Part shown: positions 42,903-51,581 of the stretch, in pieces | How positions within the stretch are numbered: position 1 is the stretch's first letter | How the letters are laid out: every line of letters starts with the position of its first letter | Origin: a bacterium | GTDB lineage: Bacteria; Vulcanimicrobiota; Vulcanimicrobiia; Vulcanimicrobiales; Vulcanimicrobiaceae | Direction of reading: 5' to 3' | Length of the DNA: 64,000 bases | Assembly (NCBI GenBank): GCA_021832345.1 | Contig: JAKBKY010000001.1 | Coordinates: forward strand, 644,385 to 708,384 | Program-made: the position numbers and the translations under genes | The notes under the pieces: model-generated | What the model was told of the DNA's origin: nothing | The model's input: only the letters and a program-made list of their open reading frames with translations | Databases searched by the model: none

Positions 42903-45197
42903 ATGCTGGTCGAAGAGATCTGTGCGCTGGCCCTGGCTGGCGTCTACGCCTCACTGGTAACGAGGACGGGCATTCCCGCACTGCGCCAAGATTGGGGCTG
43001 GCCGGCCTCTGCGGCCCAGTCGGATCATTTCCTCGTCTCCGCGTGGACTGGCTGGAGTACTGCTGGCCTTGGTGCCCCATCGGCATATCCTACCGGCTAC
43101 TTGCTCTCCATACCACTAACGGTGTGCCTGCGGGCCGTCGGGCCAGGCGCCGCGTTGTTCCTTTTCCTCCTTACCGTTGGTATTGTCGTGTCCTTTGGTG
43201 CGCTTTCAATCGTCCGACTTCGTACACATAGGCTGGCAACGTCTATGGGTCTTATGGCATTCGCACTATTCAACCCCTGGGTTTACACGAAAACCGTCGC
43301 TGGACACGCGATTATGGTGCTCGCCTATGGCCTAACGATGTTTCTAGTTTCAGCGTTATGCGCGGCGACCCTAAGCTGGCGAAAACTCGCGCTTATTCTT
43401 ATAGCGGCGTTTGCCCAGCTGCAATTCTTTGTAGTGGCATTAGCGATCACCATACTGCAAATTCGCAGAAGCGGCACCCTTAGGGCGCTTCTGGTTGCCG
43501 CGATTATAGCGCTATCGACCATTGTCGGCGTCCTCGCCAACTGGAACACGCTGAGGGCGGCACCATACACCTTGGCATGGCAGCAAAACGAATCAGTTTC
43601 ACCAGGGCGAGTGCTTTTGCTGATGGGCTACTTCGCGGGATACGCTAAACCGTTAGCGGGATGGGCCGAAGCCTCGTGCTACCTCATCATCGCCTGCGCA
43701 ATGCTCGGACTGGCCTCAGCTTGGTGCGGTGCCGCCAGCGATCGCCGCGTCTCGCTAGTGGTTCTTGCCGCGGTGATTACCGCGGCGACCGTTGCGACGG
43801 GAACGAAGGGCATTATCGCGCAGCCGTACGCCTACGTGGTGCAGCGCTATCCCGAAACAGCTCTTTTTAGGGAGCTCTACGACCTCCTCGGGTACGTTGC
43901 GATAGGATACGTCACACTCGCCTCATATGCCGGGCGAAAGCGCCTTCTTTCCGCCCTTGCATTGTGCGCCGGTACCGCCGCGCTTGGTGCATGGATCGCG
44001 TTCCCACCCACCCGCTTCTTTGTCCCCTCGGCGGCCCTTCCTGTGGCGCACCTGGTCGCCCCAGCAAACACAAGGTTCGCACTTTACCCAGCTTTCCAGC
44101 CACTGAAATTTGGAGGGCGAGGCTCAGGCATGGATCCAGACGCGCACTCGCGCCCCGGCAACGTGACGCCTCTGAACACATACCTTATCGAGTACCCTGC
44201 CGCAGTTGCCCTGACCGCGTACCTTCGCTATGGCGCGACCACGGGGCTGTCGGGGCTGAGTGTCTCAACGATCGTGACTCGTGCGTACCTTGCCAGCAAT
44301 TACGGCAGCCTGGCGGCACAGCTAGGCGGGGATTTCCCGCGCCCCGGGGCACGGGCGCCGGCTCGATTAAAGAGGATCGCGTACGTACCCGAGCTCTCGC
44401 TCCTTGGCACGCCTCAAGTCGCGGCAATCGCATCCACCCTGGGCGCCGGCAATGTGTTTTTTGGCGATGCAAGGCACTCAGGCGCCATATATACCTGGCG
44501 GCGCTTACCCCGTTTCTGGCCCGTCACAGCGCCAAATACGCACGTTAGCGTGCGGCATGGATGGGTCGCCGCGCCCTTTACATTTTTAGCACACTTAAAG
44601 GCCGCACAATGGCTTGGCGGCGCCGCGACATCCTCGTCCGATGCCGTCCTGCGCTTGCCTGCGTCACGAAGCTTGCTGGTCTATGTTGCAGGAGGATCGC
44701 TCCGCTATCGTGGCCGCCTTGTTTCTCGTCAGACAAGCGGCTACCGCTGGGTCCCGGTTCCACATATCCCCTTGGCCCTTCAATGCATCGGCTTCTGCGT
44801 TGTGGCGGGGCGAGCAAGTAGACTCCCCAGCATGCCAAACAATCCGCCCGCACATGCGTACCGGGCCGTTCCCTTTAAGCTTTTGCTTCCCTGGCTTGTT
44901 GTGGCGCGTGTACCTCCGCACGCGCGCGGTGCGCTTCGCTACAATGTTGCGTATAACCGCTGGTGGTTCGCCTTCCTGGCAGGTCGCAGATTGCAGCACT
45001 TGCGCCTTGACGAAACGGTTAACGGCTGGCTCGTTGGCGGAGCAAGCCGGAGCAAGCCATTGGTCGTCATTGAAATTGTTGCAGCGCTCCAGGCGCTGCT
45101 GGAACTCCTTGGCACACTGGCAGTCGCGTGGCTACTCTGGGCGTGCGTCTCCGCGCGAATCAGGACATTTCACCTTCCTACGCAACCACAAGATTGA
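42903..45197 (+). CDS. Large polytopic membrane protein of the polysaccharide locus
   Basis: The ATG at 42903 (MLVEEICALALAGVYASLVT) gives 764 residues; a TTG at 42798 would add 35. About ten hydrophobic helices fill the first 380 residues, then a long extracytoplasmic domain, then a last helix (ALLELLGTLAVAWLLWACVS). The overall plan resembles the GT-C-like protein at 35774. Its last codons (LPTQPQD) and stop lie within a decayed antisense leuS fragment, so the natural 3' end was probably replaced by recombination. Function is unknown; a polymer assembly or transfer role is a guess. Confidence 0.68.
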   Translation: MLVEEICALALAGVYASLVTRTGIPALRQDWGWPASAAQSDHFLVSAWTGWSTAGLGAPSAYPTGYLLSIPLTVCLRAVGPGAALFLFLLTVGIVVSFGALSIVRLRTHRLATSMGLMAFALFNPWVYTKTVAGHAIMVLAYGLTMFLVSALCAATLSWRKLALILIAAFAQLQFFVVALAITILQIRRSGTLRALLVAAIIALSTIVGVLANWNTLRAAPYTLAWQQNESVSPGRVLLLMGYFAGYAKPLAGWAEASCYLIIACAMLGLASAWCGAASDRRVSLVVLAAVITAATVATGTKGIIAQPYAYVVQRYPETALFRELYDLLGYVAIGYVTLASYAGRKRLLSALALCAGTAALGAWIAFPPTRFFVPSAALPVAHLVAPANTRFALYPAFQPLKFGGRGSGMDPDAHSRPGNVTPLNTYLIEYPAAVALTAYLRYGATTGLSGLSVSTIVTRAYLASNYGSLAAQLGGDFPRPGARAPARLKRIAYVPELSLLGTPQVAAIASTLGAGNVFFGDARHSGAIYTWRRLPRFWPVTAPNTHVSVRHGWVAAPFTFLAHLKAAQWLGGAATSSSDAVLRLPASRSLLVYVAGGSLRYRGRLVSRQTSGYRWVPVPHIPLALQCIGFCVVAGRASRLPSMPNNPPAHAYRAVPFKLLLPWLVVARVPPHARGALRYNVAYNRWWFAFLAGRRLQHLRLDETVNGWLVGGASRSKPLVVIEIVAALQALLELLGTLAVAWLLWACVSARIRTFHLPTQPQD

Positions 45198-45290
45198 GTA
45201 GCTGGTCGGCGACGTAGATGCGCTTGTGCAGGGTCTTGCGCGGCCAGCGCGTAGGCGGCCTCTTCGGTGATGCCGGGCGCGGCGCAGTTG
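45178..45290 (-). pseudogene. Decayed leuS 3'-end fragment
   Basis: On the minus strand the sequence reads AAPGITEEAAYALA, then (after a deletion that shifts the frame) KTLHKRIYVADQLLNLVVA and a stop. The intact LeuRS at 53182 ends KTLRKRIYVADRLLNLVVG, with AAPGITEEAAYALALGDP upstream. The fragment is similar but clearly not identical, so it is either old or came from a related genome. It marks the left edge of the 45-53 kb island. Confidence 0.85.
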
Positions 45291-45351
45291 CGTAGTAAGC
45301 GTCCGCTAGAGGCCGTCTTGACGGCGAACGGGCTATCGCGTTAAGGGGCGG

Positions 45352-45762
45352 CTAGGCCTGCGACGGAAGGTCGGGCGTCGTGTCGGTAGCGGTGAGCGGT
45401 GTGACGTGCGCCGCGTTCAGGTTCCAGGGCAGGAGATCGGCGATGTGGTTTATCGGATGGTCGGCGATGCGCGTGAGTACTTCACGCAGAAACGCTTCGG
45501 GATTGTGACCGTTGAGCTTGGCGGTGCCCAGCAAGCTGTAGATGGCTGCGGCTCGCTCGCCGCCGGCATCGCTGCCGGCGAAGAGAAAGTTCTTGCGCTT
45601 ATGGAAACCTTTCCATAAGCGCAATTGTAGACGATCCAATCTCCCCAATACGGTCCAATCCGGCCGAATGTGCCGACAATACTCAGAGAAGAGATGTGCC
45701 CAGTCATAACTCTCGGATTCCCCTGTGAAATTAACATGCAGCACATTCATTCCCTCCGGCAC
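45352..45762 (-). mobile_element. IS66-family transposase C-terminal remnant
   Basis: RKNFLFAGSDAGGERAAAIY, SLLGTAKLNGHNPEAFLREV and LTRIADHPINHIADLLPWN form the well-known C-terminus of IS66 TnpC transposases. The recognisable part is 45352 to about 45605; the first 50 residues of the frame (VNFTGESESYDWAHLFSEYC) are unrelated. The catalytic DDE domain is missing, so it is inactive. Confidence 0.75.
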
Positions 45763-45927
45763 GAGGTTGTGTGGAAACGACAGCGTTAAGTTGGCTCCTT
45801 AGCAGCGATTGGGGCCTGACCCACGACTTTTAGCGGTTACTGCCTGATCGGGCATTTCCCTTCTGGCGTGATTGTAGGCGGTGGCTTTCGCCCGTCAGTT
45901 CGCAGGTGACGGCCCCCGGCGACCACT

Positions 45928-45975
45928 TTAAATTGTACCGAGCGCGGCCACTTCAAACTGTACCGGCCCGAGCGT
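45928..45975. mobile_element. IS21-like terminal repeats (remnant end)
   Basis: Two imperfect direct copies of a 17-base unit are seen: CCACTTTAAATTGTACC (about 45930) and CCACTTCAAACTGTACC (about 45950). Tandem repeats of this kind (reverse GGTACAGTTTGAAGTGG) are typical of IS21-family ends. No istA or istB is present. Confidence 0.5.
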
Positions 45976-46032
45976 AGTGGTAATGTCGCAGTCGTTGGCT
46001 ACGTGGGAGGGGCATGCCACGTTGCTCAGCGA

Positions 46033-47925
46033 TCATCGGCGTCGCCACACGTCCCAGAACAGAAGCCCCATCGACACGGTGAACATCGCGAACAGTACGC
46101 GCGCAGCGCCCTCAGCAAAGCTGGGCTTCCCCAAAGCTTCCTTCGCGAGCGCGAGGACCACTGCGATGATGATGACGCCCGCTGTCAGCGTGACGGCGTT
46201 TCTGGCATTGATCGTATTCTCGATTGCAAGCTTCTTCTCCAACATCTTGTATGCGTGCGTAATTCCATTTACACGCTGCGCGCTCTTGAAGATGTCGTCG
46301 TAGTAAGCACTACCGGGGACATCGAATAAGGCAGTATCGTAAAAATCGTCGAAATCGTCAATTGCACCGCACACGAGTCTGTGCTTCGGATCCAAGCCTA
46401 CGAAGCTCTCCAACTGCTCCAACCAGTCCAACCACCTCTTGTACCACACTCGAGGCGTTGAACGTAACGATAACTCGTCGTGGTACACCTGCAGCAGGGC
46501 CTCTTGCATGGCGATGAGTCCAAGGCATAGTGCATTCCACGCGACCGCATTCAGCGGGTCACTCACCGTATAGTCGATCGGATTGCTCTTCGCCGTCGAT
46601 CCAGTCACGGCTGGCTCTAGAAGGGTCTTCTCCGAGCGCCTTCGGTCGTAGATATCTTTGCATTCCTCATCGCGTAGGCTGAGAACTTGGACTTTTCTAC
46701 CGGGGCTCATCAGGGAAACAGAGTTGTTTGTAAGCGCATGCGCGCTCGGCTGAGGAAGAAACCGCTTACAAAAAGTGCTCAACGATATAGATTGAAAGAC
46801 ATCATGCCAGCGCGGTGGAAATCGCTTCGAGTCCGAACTATGCAGGTGAAAACTGGATGCGCAAAGTCTGGCAAGAAAATGGTACAGAACACTGCGCCAT
46901 TCTGAGGCAGGTGACTCCGAACACAATGGATCGGCATCCTCTTGCTGGAGTGCAACGACAAAGCCAGAGTACGACGTGAGACCAAGAGCCAACGAGTTCC
47001 ATTCGCCGCGCACAGCACGGCCACGGTGAGGCAAGATGCCGACCTTCCCCACTCCAGACCTATGTACGGAACGGTTGTCGCCATCGCCGCTTTCTTCGCC
47101 GGGAAGTATGTGGTAATCAAACAACTCCTTAAGTCGTTGGTCGAGGGGCATCGAGTCTTTGGTTGAGGTGTTCTTTGCGCAATCGGGGATGAGTCTCCCA
47201 ATGCTCGCATTTTCCAAGTTCATCATCAACCTGGTGAAGTCTTCCGGGAAGGGATCGGCTGCATTCGAAAAAACCGGGGATAGAATGGCCGCGACACTGA
47301 CGATGGGACTAAACCATTCGGATTGATCGCTTCGGTTGCCTTGATTCTTCAGAGCTTTGAAGAGCGCATAGGCACGAATGTGAACGGTAACGGTTTTAGG
47401 GTCCATATGCCGAGGTCTAAAACTGACAATACGTTGTGGCGACTCAATCGGCAACTGGAAGACGTATAAGTCCGTTGCGGCTTTGTCGCCGAAGATGTCC
47501 ATGTTTCGAGCATAGAGCCGGTAGAGGAACGGGTCGTGCAGCTCTTTGCCGTCGAGACATTGGACGGTCCACCGAGCATCTTCCAGTCCTTCCGTACTGT
47601 GCTGCTCTTGGAAGAAGCGATTCGCCTTTTGAGAAACCTCGCTGCGTGCTGGGCCGAGTTCTCCGCTCCGCTGGCGGAGCTTTTCTGTTGCCGCTCGCTC
47701 TGCCTTCATGCGATGATTCTTTTCGGGAATTTCTACCCATCGCTCTGTCTTCTTGAGAAGACACTCGTCGCCAAGACGAATATCGCGGATATGCTCGTCG
47801 GAATCCGGGGTCTTTACCTTTACCTTTAGCAGTAACCCGATCACCCGAACAACGTGCGCGTCTACGACGTGCTTGGATATGTAAGGGGTCAAACCGCGAG
47901 GGATGGTCCAAGAAGCGCCACACAT
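46033..47925 (-). CDS. Unknown 630-residue protein with two C-terminal membrane helices
   Basis: A long, mostly soluble protein of no recognised family. The first 250 residues are charged (VKVKTPDSDEHIRDIRLGDE), the middle is mixed alpha/beta, and the C-terminus holds two helices (AVTLTAGVIIIAVVLALAKE and AARVLFAMFTVSMGLLFWDV) with a short loop. Near the first helix is an amphipathic stretch (ITHAYKMLEKKLAIENTINA). The layout of a large cytoplasmic domain and a C-terminal membrane anchor recalls membrane-acting defence effectors, but no motif proves it. Base composition is clearly lower in G+C than neighbours. It lies 157 bases downstream of a small membrane protein on the same strand. Confidence 0.6.
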   Translation of the reverse strand: MCGASWTIPRGLTPYISKHVVDAHVVRVIGLLLKVKVKTPDSDEHIRDIRLGDECLLKKTERWVEIPEKNHRMKAERAATEKLRQRSGELGPARSEVSQKANRFFQEQHSTEGLEDARWTVQCLDGKELHDPFLYRLYARNMDIFGDKAATDLYVFQLPIESPQRIVSFRPRHMDPKTVTVHIRAYALFKALKNQGNRSDQSEWFSPIVSVAAILSPVFSNAADPFPEDFTRLMMNLENASIGRLIPDCAKNTSTKDSMPLDQRLKELFDYHILPGEESGDGDNRSVHRSGVGKVGILPHRGRAVRGEWNSLALGLTSYSGFVVALQQEDADPLCSESPASEWRSVLYHFLARLCASSFHLHSSDSKRFPPRWHDVFQSISLSTFCKRFLPQPSAHALTNNSVSLMSPGRKVQVLSLRDEECKDIYDRRRSEKTLLEPAVTGSTAKSNPIDYTVSDPLNAVAWNALCLGLIAMQEALLQVYHDELSLRSTPRVWYKRWLDWLEQLESFVGLDPKHRLVCGAIDDFDDFYDTALFDVPGSAYYDDIFKSAQRVNGITHAYKMLEKKLAIENTINARNAVTLTAGVIIIAVVLALAKEALGKPSFAEGAARVLFAMFTVSMGLLFWDVWRRR

Positions 47926-48082
47926 AATTCGGTACCTCAGGGCAAGCTAAATGAGGGAACGAAGCGGCGGCTTCTGCAGCGAAGTCGGCTGATGATGCGC
48001 CGATAGCATCATTGCAACCTTGGCGCAACTCTTCGAGACGCTAGTCGCTCTTGCCCCATAAATGTCCACGGCGTCGCCACGA

Positions 48083-48442
48083 TCACGGTTTACCGAGCCA
48101 GGCCACGACGACCGTCAATAGCGCAAAAATCAACGTGAAGACGCCGAGAACTAGGATTGGAGGCAACGTATCCGACCTCGCCCCGAAGTCGGTGAACGAA
48201 CCCAAGGCATCTATAAGCACGTTCGAAATGTCCTTGATCACAGCAGCATTTTGTTGCGCTTCGTCCAGGTCGCGAAGCGCTTTTGTTGCGCGCGTCCGAA
48301 GACCCGCTACTGACTGAACCGGCCAGCGGACGAGCCTCCAGAGCATGGCCAGCGCGAAGACTGCGGTAAGGGCCAAGAAGAACCAGAAAGCGACGATCAG
48401 CGGAATCATACCGCGCTCGGATTCGGCTACTTGGAAAGACAT
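48083..48442 (-). CDS. Small double-helix membrane protein preceding the 630-residue gene
   Basis: The ATG at 48442 (MSFQVAESERGMIPLIVAFW) follows GAGGTGTG and gives 119 residues; a longer frame to 48772 overlaps no ribosome site. Two membrane helices (LIVAFWFFLALTAVFALAML; ILVLGVFTLIFALLTVVVAW) enclose a helical, probably coiled-coil segment (RATKALRDLDEAQQNAAVIK). The two genes are on the same strand and share low G+C, so they may be a two-gene module. Function is unknown. Confidence 0.55.
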   Translation of the reverse strand: MSFQVAESERGMIPLIVAFWFFLALTAVFALAMLWRLVRWPVQSVAGLRTRATKALRDLDEAQQNAAVIKDISNVLIDALGSFTDFGARSDTLPPILVLGVFTLIFALLTVVVAWLGKP

Positions 48443-49318
48443 ACTCACACCTCGGAGCCTATGTGGCCTTGCTCGGTTCACATTACGCCTATTCCCCAGA
48501 TCAGACAAGGGGTCGGTGACGCTATCTGCGGGCGAGCTTGGGAGCGTGCATCGCCCTGCTGTTCGCCCCAGGCCTGGTACAATGTGAACCACTTGCTGCC
48601 AGCTTGGCACGGCGGTTTCTCGCGCGCCCACGGACGGTGCGCGATACGATGGTCGCAACGATTCTGTGATCGCGCGGCGACCGTGATGGGCCGATGGTCC
48701 CACCAAGGCTACCCCCGGGCAGGAAAGGGACGGCGGTTTAGAACTGCCGCCAAGTACTGTGCAATGCGGCAACGACGCCTAACTGCGGCGCACGAGCGAC
48801 GGGTTGCAAAGCGATAGGCAAGGCATCACCGTAACAAAACGCCCGCCCGCGTGATCGATGTCGTTGTATCGTCGGACGACCTCTGCTGATTTTCACCCAT
48901 CCAGAGGTGCCCTTGCAGTTAGTTGCCATGTAACTGTCATGTCTATTGGCGAAAGAGTGCCGATGCGCGTACCGTTGAGGGCCTGGACATCCCTATCACC
49001 GATCTCCGCGACGTCGCACGCGTTATGGAGCTACGAATCAAGCGCCGCAATGAGACTGGTCCTGATCGCAGTCGACGCCTGGCGGGAGCTCCAAGAGATG
49101 TACCGCGTCACGCTCTCTTGGGACGGCTCACGGATCGTCGCAGCCTCGACGAGCGCGCCGCTCTTTTAGCTGGGCACGCCCAGGAATACGAGCGGAGCGC
49201 CTTCTTGCGCTACAGGCCGATGCTCTCGGCCACCTGAAGACGGATCTGCTCGACCTGCTCAAGCGTGATCTGCGATGCCGTCACGGTCCCGACCCGCTGT
49301 TCCGATGCAGTTTTGAAC
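48443..49318. other. Region without an intact gene, possibly decayed coding sequence
   Basis: Several short frames overlap here. Fragments such as LVLIAVDAWRELQEMYRVTL and LLALQADALGHLKTDLLDLL (around 49050-49260) look protein-like but lie in different frames, suggesting a decayed gene. No family could be named. Confidence 0.35.
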
Positions 49319-49512
49319 TACTCCCCGGCCTAAAGGCCGAGGATTCTTCCACGTATCGCTCATGCGACACGCTGAGTTTCCTGCTTCGACGACTCGCCCA
49401 ACGGCGAATCTCCACAGGCGATCCGGGCCGATCCAGCCCTTCGTAGGATGTTGATTGCGGCGTTCGTATCCGCGTTGGCCGCGTGCTCGCACACGACGCA
49501 TCGAAAGGCCTC
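49319..49512 (-). mobile_element. IS605-family tnpB 3' remnant with right-end hairpin
   Basis: The minus frame reads EAFRCVVCEHAANADTNAAI then NILRRAGSARIACGDSPL and GESSKQETQRVA, the C-terminal zinc finger (CVVC) and last catalytic Asp region (NADTNAA) of TnpB. Downstream is the hairpin CCTCGGCCTTTAGGCCGGGG. A stop is found just upstream of EAF, so the rest of tnpB is gone. The piece interrupts a TumE-like gene. Confidence 0.8.
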
Positions 49513-49692
49513 CTATGGTCCACATCGTTCCAAAAATCGGTGAGTAGCGATTCGATCGTCGTAAACCGATAACTCATTTGTCGCTTACCGACATGCCGAT
49601 GATCGCCTTTTCCGGTCTCGTTGTCGTAACGCACGACACATCGACCATTCACCACGAACGCCAGCCGGTATTTGAATCGGTGCGTGTCGCCC
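49513..49692 (-). pseudogene. TumE-like toxin remnant, interrupted
   Basis: The minus frame gives GDTHRFKYRLAFVVNGRCVV, RYDNETGKGDHRHVGKRQMS and YRFTTIESLLTDFWNDVD, matching TumE-family (DUF6516) toxins. The start is lacking and the C-terminus runs into TnpB sequence near 49512. The first part (49641-49692) is repeated at 53131-53182 with one mismatch. Confidence 0.6.
49641..49692. repeat. 52-bp direct repeat (left), from tumE-like sequence
   Basis: This stretch (starting TCGACCATTCACCACGAACG) recurs at 53131-53182 with one mismatch (T for C). The two copies are 3.49 kb apart and enclose the TA run of 49.7-53.1 kb. Confidence 0.85.
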
Positions 49693-49753
49693 CCAGACGG
49701 CGGGTCAGCAGGCCCAAAGCGAATCGCCGGAGCGCGTAGCCAAAGGATGGGGG

Positions 49754-50014
49754 CTAGCGCCGGCGGTACACGTCCTTGCGGGGGGCGACCTTGAGCACTA
49801 GCACGCGCAACACGTCGTCGTTCACCTCATAAATGACGCGGTAGTCCCCAGCGCGTAAGCGCAGTTCCTTGGTGCTGCCGACGAGTTGCTTGGCGCCAAC
49901 CGGACGCGGGTTTTCATCGAGTCGTTCCACCCTGGCGATAATGCGGCGCCGCATCGCAGGCGAGAGCGCTTCTAACGCTTTTATCGCCGGGCGCGTAAAG
50001 TCAACGCTATAAAT
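49754..50014 (-). CDS. RelE/ParE-family toxin with probable ATT start
   Basis: The family fold begins YSVDFTRPAIKALEALSPAM, which lies upstream of the first ATG (49954). In that frame the only start near the antitoxin stop is ATT at 50014, overlapping it, giving 86 residues. The core PVGAKQLVGSTKELRLRAGD and YRVIYEVNDDVLRVLVLKVA are standard for RelE ribosome-dependent mRNA endonucleases. If translation instead begins at 49954 the first helix is lost. It is the toxin of the Phd-RelE pair. Confidence 0.78.
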   Translation of the reverse strand: MYSVDFTRPAIKALEALSPAMRRRIIARVERLDENPRPVGAKQLVGSTKELRLRAGDYRVIYEVNDDVLRVLVLKVAPRKDVYRRR

Positions 50015-50273
50015 CGAAACGGGCCTTCACGTCTTCGAGCGATACCGTCCCATGCTTGCGCGCATCCTCGCGCGCTGCGGCGGCGTCCGCTACGTCTTGC
50101 GCGTCTTCGAGCCGGTGCAGCGCCTCCAGCGCCTCCAGCGATACCAGCGCTGCAATTGGCTTGCCCCGTCGCGTCAGCACAAGTTCTTCATCGCCGTAAG
50201 CGACGCGGTTGACGATTTCGCTGCCGTGCTCGCGTAATGCGGTCGTCGGGATGGTAGTATAGTCTAGCGCCAT
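50007..50273 (-). CDS. Phd/YefM-family antitoxin
   Basis: The 88 residues start MALDYTTIPTTALREHGSEI and contain VNRVAYGDEELVLTRRGKPI and AALVSLEALEALHRLE, the Phd/YefM DNA-binding fold; the tail (AREDARKHGTVSLEDVKARF) is the toxin-binding extension. It precedes relE with an 8-base overlap. TACAAT upstream on the minus strand is a likely -10. Its ATG is only 10 bases from the divergent mazF start. Confidence 0.85.
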   Translation of the reverse strand: MALDYTTIPTTALREHGSEIVNRVAYGDEELVLTRRGKPIAALVSLEALEALHRLEDAQDVADAAAAREDARKHGTVSLEDVKARFDL

Positions 50274-50283
50274 AATGCCTTAA

Positions 50284-50652
50284 TTGTACGTTTCGGACGC
50301 CACAACGTCAAGGGGGGGGCAGATCTGGCACATGGCGTTGGACTCGACCGTCGGAAGCGAGCAGGCGAAAACGCGTCCGTGCGTCATCGTTCAACGAGAC
50401 GCGGCAAACGCCATCTCGCCCATTACGATCGTCTGCCCACTGAGCGACGCCCAAGGTTCAACAGGCTCGATCATCGCCGTTAAAGTTACGAAAGGGGAAG
50501 GCGGTCTCAGGAAAGACAGCCTGGTGTTGTGCAATCAAGTCCGAACCGTTTCGCACCTGCGGCTTCAACGATTCAACGGGTGCTTAGAGAGCGATACCAT
50601 GCAAAAGATTAGCCGCGGTCTGAGGGAAATCTTGGACCTACGAAGCATCTGA
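50284..50652 (+). CDS. MazF/PemK-like toxin without visible antitoxin; G8 tract in frame
   Basis: From the TTG at 50284 the 122 residues contain GGQIWHMALDSTVGSEQAKT and RPCVIVQRDAANAISPITIV, a PemK/MazF mRNA interferase. The N-terminus reads TSRGGQIW instead of the usual RGEIW because of a run of eight Gs at 50312-50319. The run could slip and switch the frame. No mazE lies upstream: the neighbour on that side is the divergent phd. The IS605 remnant follows. Confidence 0.75.
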   Translation: MYVSDATTSRGGQIWHMALDSTVGSEQAKTRPCVIVQRDAANAISPITIVCPLSDAQGSTGSIIAVKVTKGEGGLRKDSLVLCNQVRTVSHLRLQRFNGCLESDTMQKISRGLREILDLRSI

Positions 50653-50669
50653 GGCTGGTATTGCTGCCA

Positions 50670-50745
50670 CCGGTATAGGGCGAGTTTTCATCCGCATGAG
50701 CCACGAGAAAGAATCTCCGGTCTTCAGGCCGGAGAGTGTCAAGTC
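50670..50745 (+). mobile_element. IS605-type right-end hairpin remnant
   Basis: GAATCTCCGGTCTTCAGGCC then GGAGAGTGTCAA is a right-end hairpin of TnpB-carrying elements; upstream CATGAGCCACGAGAAAG resembles the tnpB tail seen at 49350-49370. It ends within the last codons of the PIN gene, so insertion may have modified its 3' end. No transposase is left. Confidence 0.55.
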
Positions 50746-51140
50746 TCGAGAAGCGTGAACGTCGGTAATCGTTCGGCAGCGCGTCTGTCGAAGGTGATCG
50801 TTGTCGTGCAGGTCTTCTCACGGTTGATCTCACCAAGAAGCGCATCTGCGAGATCAGCGCCTTGCCGGTAGGCTGCAAGTGCGGCCCGAAGGGCGTCGTG
50901 GTTCTCGAACCGTAGCTCCGCCGTGTGCAAAAGTCGTTCCATCGCATCAGTAATTTGCTCGTGCGTGAACTTGTACGCGCGCTCCAAGACCCACGCGATC
51001 TCCACGGCGACGATGCGATTGACCCACCCGGGACGCTCGTTCGAGCAGTTCGCGCGTAGAAACGCGAGCGCTGCTTGTTGCTGGCGTGCGTCGTCTCCAG
51101 TAAGGATTCGCACGATGACGTTGGTGTCGAGTCCGATCAC
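50739..51140 (-). CDS. VapC-like PIN-domain toxin
   Basis: The 133-residue protein has the PIN acidic set: MIGLDTNVIVRILTGDD (Asp 5), VAVEIAWVLERAYKF (Glu), GADLADALLGEI (Asp) and TITFDRRAAERL. VapC toxins cleave tRNA or rRNA sites. Its GTG/ATG region overlaps the antitoxin stop by 4 bases. The last residues (TFTLLET) are read through the edge of an IS605 remnant. Confidence 0.85.
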   Translation of the reverse strand: MIGLDTNVIVRILTGDDARQQQAALAFLRANCSNERPGWVNRIVAVEIAWVLERAYKFTHEQITDAMERLLHTAELRFENHDALRAALAAYRQGADLADALLGEINREKTCTTTITFDRRAAERLPTFTLLET

Positions 51141-51379
51141 AGCGCGTGCGCGGCGGTCGCTTCAAGGATCGCTTCGTTCATCTCTTCGATGGACACGACG
51201 CGCGCCGGCTTCGGGAGAATCGAGGTGATGTCGTCCAGGTGTAGGGTCTTGGGGATCAGCAGGATGCGCTGGCCTTCGAGGGTCACCTCGATCAGGTCTC
51301 CAGGCTTCAGCCCGAGCCGATCCCGGATATCCTTGGGCAGCGTCATCTGGCCTTTTGTGGTGATGGTTGTAATCGTCAT
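51137..51379 (-). CDS. AbrB/VapB-family antitoxin
   Basis: The 80 residues open with MTITTITTKGQMTLPKDIRD and RLGLKPGDLIEVTLEGQRIL, a SpoVT-AbrB swapped-hairpin DNA-binding domain. The C-terminus (ISIEEMNEAILEATAAHAL-like) would bind the PIN toxin. It overlaps the toxin gene by 4 bases, so both are in one operon. Confidence 0.85.
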   Translation of the reverse strand: MTITTITTKGQMTLPKDIRDRLGLKPGDLIEVTLEGQRILLIPKTLHLDDITSILPKPARVVSIEEMNEAILEATAAHAL

Positions 51380-51581
51380 TCCCTACTACGATTCCTTACT
51401 TTTATTTTTCTCCTTACTCTACGACAAGGACCGATCTCTGTCAATGCCGCAGTTCGCACCGCGTGGCCCACCGTACGATCGCGGAGCCCCCGCTCCCGGC
51501 GCCTTCGGAGTCATTGACGAATGCGAACGTTCACGATGCGGGCCGCGTGCTGCCTCAGGTAACATTGTTCCCCGGTTGGTT

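Noticed and set aside
48858-49237. Two overlapping plus-strand frames of about 104 codons
   Set aside because: Protein-like pieces appear in different frames and no family is evident; at best a decayed gene.
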